Assembly: GCA_020081605.1 (NCBI GenBank)
Contig: JAHREC010000036.1
Coordinates: 40,519-104,518 of the forward strand
From: Albifimbria verrucaria
Lineage: Eukaryota; Ascomycota; Sordariomycetes; Hypocreales; Stachybotryaceae
Reading direction: 5' to 3'
DNA length: 64,000 nucleotides
This document shows, in pieces, positions 58,266-64,000 of the stretch (position 1 is its first letter; each line of letters begins with the position of its first letter). A program made the translations under genes and the position numbers. The notes beneath the pieces were generated by a model. The model was not told the DNA's origin. It was given only the letters and a program-made list of their open reading frames with translations, and did not search any database.

Positions 58266-59140
58266 GGTTCTCTCTCAAGATGTAGGTACTGGGGTGCTTT
58301 GGTAACTACACGTTATTGATAGCTGACAGTCTCTTCTCTAGTTATCGGGAGGAGACTCCCTCTATATACTCTTGTCATTGTAAATGGCATCGTCCCATGG
58401 AGCGTTGCAGTGTGTAATTCTCGCCTGATTGGTTCCTTGCCCATTTTACATTCAGGTAGTCCCACCAGGACTCCGCTTGGGCTCCCGTTTAGATCCTTGA
58501 TAGGACGTCCAATCGTTATCGTTTAATTCGTTCCTTTTCTCTTGCGTGGAATTCCATATGTTCCTGACTTTCGCGGAGTACGTACTTCTTGTTGAGGATT
58601 GAGGAGTATGTATTCGCCTACCAACCGTGTCTCTCTCCATGGTATTCGCTGCGGTGCTGTGGGTGCCATATCTTTTGATGCTCCGGTGAAGGTTCCATTG
58701 TAACCCGACCGGGTAGTTGTTAATGGGGTCGTAATAAGTGGGGTGTCGGTCGTGGGTGGTGGGTGATAACTTACTACCTGTATCTCGGATAGCCTATGGA
58801 AAACGAACATGTTCCGAGATTCAGCAGCCACGCAAATGCATCCGCTCGCGTCGAAACAAATACGTTTAGTATACTCCCAGCCCTTGACTCTTTGAAAAAC
58901 GAAAGTCTCTTCCTTGTAGGTGATGGCGAAAGCACCTCCGGCTAGTAATCCCTCAATAACTGTGAGCGGTTGACAACTGTAAACTCTATCTTCCTCAAAA
59001 CCATATATATCACTATGCTTGTTTGCCGAAACGACGTATAGTGCCGATTCGGAAGGAGCTTGATAGAAAGATGGCACGTCCTGTGTACGGAACTTAACCG
59101 ATATGGTGCGATGGGTTCGAGTATCCAAGGCGACTGGCAC
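58266..59140 (-). mobile_element. upstream ORF probably belonging to the retroelement
   Basis: Frame 59140-58523 reads VALDTRTHRTISVKFRTQD, EETFVFQRVKGWEYTKRI and a Thr/Pro-rich tail; the same frame continues after a TAA (TITIGRPIKDLNGSPSGVL). Its position upstream of gag suggests a retroelement reading frame or an adjacent host fragment. No domain recognised. Confidence 0.35.
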
Positions 59141-59180
59141 ATGAAGCCTTTTTCGCTTATATCATCAAAACAAGACAATA

Positions 59181-59239
59181 GGCCATGCCGTTAAGGGCCA
59201 TGTTGTTAGGGGCCATGCTGTTAGGGGCCATGCTGTTGG
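59181..59239 (+). repeat. 14-15 bp tandem repeat, four units
   Basis: Units of gggccatgctgttag (first unit ggccatgccgttaa) head to tail. Produces a spurious LGAMLLGAM-type ORF. Confidence 0.85.
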
Positions 59240-59903
59240 ATCAAACCTGGAGAGTTCCTGTAAGGCTACGACTTGAAAAAACCACACAAATGAGTTGTGA
59301 AATGCTCTCGGTAAGTGCCCACTGTCTCTTTGGTCGGCTTGGTAGAGGTCAAAGAAATCAGAAACGAAATGTCTTGTATTCCCAAACGATGTGGAGTAAT
59401 ATGGTGAGAAGGCTCCTCGACGCTATTCGGCTAGAATAGGAAATAGTGTTGTATTGGGAGATATTGTGTTCCCTGCTCGTTGTGTGATATGTTCCGTCGA
59501 ATACTTTGCCAACAGTGGCAGTGGGTGATTGGCTGTTGGGGAGGCTGCTCGAGTCACGTGTCTTCGTTCACATCTCGTGATCTTTGTCGTGGCAAAGCAT
59601 TAGCTTCCTAAGCTGCAACATCTCACTATCGACAGTCTATCCTCCACTCTTACCAACACCTGTCCTACAAAATATTCAAACGCGTATCGCCATTCTTCAC
59701 ATACCATATGCCCATTCGCCAGTAAATCATGTCCTCAGCATGTAGCCGATCAGGCATTACCGGGAAAAGCAATCGAGATCGAAGGAAAAACCACTGATTA
59801 GGGTAAGTCCTCGCTTTCCACGGCGTGTTCGTCCGAGAGCCATACCCATATCGATCCTCTCTTTCATAGTAAGCCTTCTCTCATGTTACTAATATTTCGA
59901 AAG
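59240..59903. other. upstream region, possible first exon and long intron
   Basis: A GTAAGT donor at about 59801 and a TACTAATA branch before CGAAAG at 59898-59903 could bound an intron leading to the next gene. The first exon was not established. Confidence 0.35.
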
Positions 59904-61343
59904 TCTTTGAAGTTACCCCATCCGATAAGAATGACCGTCGTGTTTGGTCCTCTGTCATTGCCAAGAAAGCCATCGTCCACGGCCAAAAAGCACGTGTCGT
60001 CAAGTGCGAAGAAACCAGCCGAGGGCTCCCTCTGTCACGCACTACGTAAAAATGCAAGCACCAGTCTCTTCGTGCCCCTGATACGCTGGACCAGCCTTCA
60101 CAGCCAACTTCTCGGCGTGAAGTTCATGGAGCTACCCCTTGCAGCACACCAACACCGCTTGGATCACAGTCACTCGAGGGGCATAGACGGCCGTCAGAGA
60201 CTATCAAGAAGCTCATCGGCTTCTTGGACGTGTTGTCATCGCCGACAGCTGAGCATTGGTCATCTGTAATAGCTGTGCAAACACTTCTTGAAACATTTTG
60301 GCCCGGTGTCTTGGGACGGGCCCTGTTTCGATTAAACCTGCCCATCTACTTTGGTGATCGTATGTATGCAGATCAGATACGCCCGCACATCATGTGGAAT
60401 CGTCCTATGCATGACTCGGCGTCATTCAAGCCCACGTCGACCGAACTAGCGAGCTCCCTAAACAACGCAGCCAGGGCAAGGCTAGGCCCTGCCGACCCTT
60501 CAGGTCAATCAGATCTACCGATGCTATGTTATATGAGCCAAAGCAAGCTGAAAGAGGCGCGGGGGCTCTTTTTCTACGCAGCTTGGTCAAGAGGGAAGGG
60601 AAAACGAGCCGGTGCGCCGCCTCAACGAACTAAGAGCCAAGAGGCTAATACCGGCGAATTCGGATCAGGATCCTCTGCTTGTTGGCATTTTCTTAGCCAT
60701 GGCTCAGCGGCACTTTTACGGCATGCCACCGCTTTCTTCCCGTGGTGATTCTCGGTGGTCAGCTGGCCAGCCGAGGCCTCCGCGGCCAAAGTTCAAAGAC
60801 GTGAAGTTGAGATTGCTCACGTACGATAACAAGACACAAGAATTCCTCGTTTACACATCGCTTGTGACGGCTGAGTTTTTGGAGCGCTTCCTTAAGCCAA
60901 ATCGTGGTCCGCGAGGCGATGAAGAAGGTACTAGTCCAAACATCGAGATAGAATATACTCGAGTACCCATCTGGCCCTTACTTGGTTTGCGAGAGAGACT
61001 CGGCAACGCATTCGGCGAAGACATGGTCGGTTCCTTCGATGCAAAACATATGCGCACCTGGTTGGATGAGGAAAAGGGAGGAGTAGCGGGCAGCAAGCGC
61101 TCAATCTCGCCCGTGCCTTTTAGCGAGGGACCCAGGAAGCGGAAACGGATTGAGGGGCAGGCTGTTAACACTCAACTTGACAAACATACGAAATCACATA
61201 AAGGAAAAATGCTCGGTCGCAGACCCCTACAATCTTCCGAGATATCACCAGATTACCAAGCACGGACCTTGTCTCCGCTCAGAGAGCTACATGCAGAGGA
61301 GGTTCCACGAAGCCGTGGATTCGGATCCCGATCCCAACGGTAG
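59904..61343 (+). pseudogene. conserved fungal protein of unknown function, broken
   Basis: One frame reads FEVTPSDKNDRRVWSSVIAK, meets a TAA at 60047-60049, and continues KCKHQSLRAPDTLDQPSQPT and on to LDVLSSPTAEHWSSVIAVQT and ALFRLNLPIYFGDRMYAD. It shifts at GGG 60593-60595 (one extra base here) to RRLNELRAKRLIPANSDQDP, QDPLLVGIFLAMAQRHFYG, FKDVKLRLLTYDNKTQEFLV and EYTRVPIWPLLGLRERLGNA, and ends with a basic tail. The text matches a family common in fungal genomes whose function I do not know. The stop is compatible with a CAA-to-TAA change. A pseudogene or error-affected gene. Confidence 0.65.
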
Positions 61344-61704
61344 TATGAGTTTCGACAATACCTATAACGGCCACATTTTCTGTTGGCACCGGATGTTTAT
61401 AAGACGAAAGAACTAGAGATAAGGTTATCATGAATTACCGACATGAGGAATTTCCGCTCCTCATCATATTAAGTAGCACCACCCCTTTCTAACTTGGCTA
61501 CGAACACGGGTGGATGTTCGTCGAGCAGAAGTGATAGAGTATATATGGATCATATGTTTGGGAGTCGTTCCCAATGGATTTTGAAACCACCTCTTAGAGA
61601 GAAGCAGGTCTTAGCTATGAAGATATCAAATATATACATATCCATCTTAACGTACCATTTAACACGGGAATGTTAGGACAGATAATTGTACCGTCTCTTT
61701 AGGG
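61344..61704. other. intergenic
   Basis: 3' flank of the previous gene. No gene supported. Confidence 0.4.
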
Positions 61705-62223
61705 ATGTCTTGTAGACCTGGAGTCTCCATTAGGTTGACCAAAATCGGGTACGGGTCAAGCAACTCGACGCCAGCATTCTCAATTCCACCCCCAAGTGTC
61801 AAGAAGAGAATGGTAGGCAGTACAGATCAGAAACTTCGTCGTTCCGTGCTAATAGTAATGAACACTTTCATCTTTCTTCAGCCATTGTATAGAAGGCTGA
61901 GTCCATGCTTCACTGCCCTGGCAATTGAGCATGTGGAAAGTCCTCGCAAAGGTATGGTTCAACTTACCGAAGGCGTTTTCCAAGCTATCGCAGGATTTCG
62001 AAGCACTTCGGATGGTGGCATCTTTTTTCGTGCTTTCTTCGGGCTCCATGGATCGATGGTGAGGTTTGGTCCGTTCAGATTCGTAGCAATGTTGGGTTCG
62101 CAGGGAATAGAGCCACGATGTCCACGGCAGAACAAGCTCCCTCGGGTTGCCGATCCTTGGTTTGTGCTCGTAAGCCGCGAGTCCAGCCCGCTCAGCTTGG
62201 GATTCACTCGTGGCGGTTCCTAA
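61705..62223 (+). CDS. doubtful hypothetical protein, 172 aa
   Basis: ATG-initiated frame (MSCRPGVSIRLTKIGYGSSN) of 172 codons. The opposite strand is also open in two frames, one reading PNIATNLNGPNLTIDPWS. No domain, signal peptide or splice support on either. Confidence 0.25.
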   Translation: MSCRPGVSIRLTKIGYGSSNSTPAFSIPPPSVKKRMVGSTDQKLRRSVLIVMNTFIFLQPLYRRLSPCFTALAIEHVESPRKGMVQLTEGVFQAIAGFRSTSDGGIFFRAFFGLHGSMVRFGPFRFVAMLGSQGIEPRCPRQNKLPRVADPWFVLVSRESSPLSLGFTRGGS

Positions 62224-63101
62224 TCGACGATGTGTTCTACACAGATGGTCGGGCCTGAAATCAAGACAGCATCACATACCATGTCCGGACGTAAATTGAT
62301 GGAAACTGTAGCAGTGGTGGCAGTTTCTGCTCAACTCATCATATGGTAGACGTGAGTTTGGATCAACAGGACCGCATGCATGCCAGCAAGTATCGTGACC
62401 AAATCCCAATGCTTCTCGGTCCCGAGTAATGCGCTGTATTGGTTCACCGAAAGAGACACAGTGGCTGGCTATGATGACTTCGATATAGGCAACTGCTAAT
62501 TCCTGAGCATGCCCATACCCCGGAAAATTGAATAGACTGATCCCTCGCCTGAGAAGTGGTGTCGAAAGCCAAGAAGGTGTATCGAATTTATACGATCAAA
62601 GATCGATATCTCCACCACCTCCACCATTGACCCTCATGCCAGCATTAAACTTGTAGTTAAGGTACTGCGCGGGCACTCGACCGCCGCTTCTTAGGCCTGA
62701 ACTAGTGGGCTCGCTTCGGTACCGCTGATAAATCGAAGGAGGAGATAGAGCGACCGTGGAGGATCAGTCGTTGGCCGCAGAAAATTGGTTAGAGGGGTTG
62801 TTTGGAACCATCGCCGTTCATCGAGTTGTAGTTTCGTCTTGCTGGTTTTTAGTTTCTTCGAATCCGCTGCAGGACTAGTTTCATCGTTCGCGATCCGGTG
62901 TTGTGATTCGCAGCTAGGAGGGTCGTGATATGCACGGCAGCTGTAGTGCCTGCGATATATCTCGTCTTCGTACCATTGACGACAGTCGCCAGTTCTCTAC
63001 CCTGGGCGTTGATGGGCGCCTGCGAGCGTTTGTTCCAAATGGCATGGAACGATGACGTTCGTCAGAGCTGGAGCGAGAGGGAAAGATGTTAAGTGGAAGC
63101 T
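62224..63101. other. intergenic
   Basis: No gene supported; short GC-rich spurious ORFs. Confidence 0.35.
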
Positions 63102-63419
63102 TCACCTGTGAAGGAGGTTTACCTGCCTGACCATTGACAGGGTAACAATAACACATCCAGGCTTTAACCGTAGACAATTGGACAGGGGTCCCAGGTTCAA
63201 GCGACCATCCTCCCCACACCCCGAACGAATCCTCCCTGTCCCCTTAACGGATAGAGTAAAGTCACCAGCCGCTATACTGTACAGCCCTTGTCTCATCTGA
63301 ACAATGCTATTGTGCACGTTCCTCAACCTGGACGTCCTTTCGGAAAACTTGGTTCCGACGGCCGAGTCCCTGTAAATTACAGCCAGCCAGAAAAGGGAGC
63401 ATACCACGGAGACATACAT
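63102..63419 (-). CDS. doubtful secreted-like ORF
   Basis: ATG at 63419 (MYVSVVCSLFWLAVIYRD) looks like a signal peptide, then GDFTLSVKGTGRIRSGCGED. It would start only 11 bp from the divergent plus-strand ORF at 63431, so at most one is likely to be real. Confidence 0.25.
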   Translation of the reverse strand: MYVSVVCSLFWLAVIYRDSAVGTKFSERTSRLRNVHNSIVQMRQGLYSIAAGDFTLSVKGTGRIRSGCGEDGRLNLGPLSNCLRLKPGCVIVTLSMVRQVNLLHR

Positions 63420-63430
63420 CAGCTCGCTCC

Positions 63431-63667
63431 ATGTCGAACACCACAATGAACGACCAATCTGCAACCTCGAACTCTCCTAATAGGGGCGTGCAACGAGCAC
63501 CAACAACAAGCTTCTTGACGAAGACACCGTTACTAGATTTCTTTGTGCTTTATTTATCCTACATGTGCACTTGGCTCCTCACAAATAATCCGATACTTAC
63601 CGCAGGAGTTTTTCTCGTCTGGGCTGCGTCTCGATTCCAGGTGTCGGGGCCAAAACGCGGCAGTTAA
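63431..63667 (+). CDS. doubtful small membrane protein, 78 aa
   Basis: ATG-initiated frame with a polar N-terminus and two adjacent hydrophobic segments (FFVLYLSYMCTWLLTN, ILTAGVFLVWAASRF). No homologue recognised. Confidence 0.3.
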   Translation: MSNTTMNDQSATSNSPNRGVQRAPTTSFLTKTPLLDFFVLYLSYMCTWLLTNNPILTAGVFLVWAASRFQVSGPKRGS

Positions 63668-64000
63668 GGATGGGCTGACGGTAATAAAGATGATAACTTG
63701 AGAGACGTCGCGGGAGAGATCCCAGGGAAGAAACGATAAAGAAACACCACGGATGGAATGGAGCATTCAACCACACGAAGGAGCGGAAGATACATAGAGC
63801 CACTTGGGGCTTTTCAATCATTTCGAGATTCGAACCGACATATCTATGGCACGCGCACACATAACCTTGAACGTCGAGCTCTTCCACTGGATATGAATGC
63901 GAAATCTAGAAGTCTTCCTGTTGCGCACAACGAGTTTCTGATATTACAAGAAGGACTTGTCAAAATTTTCCTCAGCCTTATGTATTGTTATCTTGCCTCG
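63668..64000. other. window edge, no supported gene
   Basis: Short overlapping ORFs only. Confidence 0.4.

Noticed and set aside
59185..59439. 84-codon ORF with LGAMLLGAM repeats
   Set aside because: Explained by the 15-bp tandem repeat.
63826..63846. T-arm-like attcgaacc resembling a tRNA
   Set aside because: The flanking bases do not form a T-stem and no other tRNA arms are found; the same applies to ttcgaaccc near 54639.

Overview
The window looks like a stretch of a filamentous ascomycete genome (Pezizomycotina). Convincing genes carry short introns of 48-80 bp with GTRNGT-like donors, CTAAC/CTGAC-like branch sites and AG acceptors. Recognisable proteins are fungal: a GH128 cell-wall glucanase, an NMA111-type HtrA/PDZ protease, a RING-H2 ubiquitin ligase with an N-terminal zinc ribbon, an APH-family kinase and a secreted type II asparaginase. 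A Ty3/gypsy gag-protease remnant is also present. The order within the ascomycetes is not settled by what I can see. Gene density is low, and I found no tRNA, rRNA or CRISPR.

Layout. 0-3 kb: edge of an unrecognised minus-strand gene and a frameshifted APH kinase. 3.1-3.3 kb: intact TA-flanked MITE. 3.3-14 kb: mostly non-coding or decayed, with microsatellites and a few weak coding remnants. 14-15.3 kb: multi-exon minus-strand gene with a minisatellite in a putative intron. 17.1-18.8 kb: membrane-protein gene. 19.5-20.8 kb: RING-H2 ligase. 21.9-23.3 kb: probable secreted or single-pass membrane protein. 24.2-25.3 kb: asparaginase pseudogene. 27.1-27.7 kb: two-exon small gene. 28.8-29.2 kb: broken inverted copy of the coiled-coil gene at 40.2 kb. 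30.4-31.3 kb: two-exon seven-span membrane protein. 32.5-34.0 kb: four-exon unrecognised gene. 35.5-40 kb: repeat-rich island (hairpin element, two MITE copies, tandem duplication, second hairpin). 40.2-42.0 kb: coiled-coil plus C2H2 zinc-finger gene split by a frameshift. 43.2-43.4 kb: long inverted-repeat element. 44.6-45.6 kb: GH128. 46.2-47.4 kb: broken unknown gene. 50.8-53.3 kb: 5'-truncated NMA111 copy. 56.6-59.1 kb: gypsy remnant. 59.9-61.3 kb: broken copy of a fungal protein of unknown function. 61.7-64 kb: weak ORFs.

There is no operon-like or biosynthetic-cluster logic linking the genes. What unites the window is decay and mobility. Several genes carry in-frame nonsense codons, and at least ten breaks can be explained by loss of one base in a short homopolymer, in APH, RING, asparaginase, the 46 kb gene, NMA111 and gag. 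These are either real decay or systematic homopolymer under-calling in the assembly, and that should be settled before any gene here is called a pseudogene. The most interesting non-genic material is the MITE family, the 239-bp inverted repeat and the hairpin elements.
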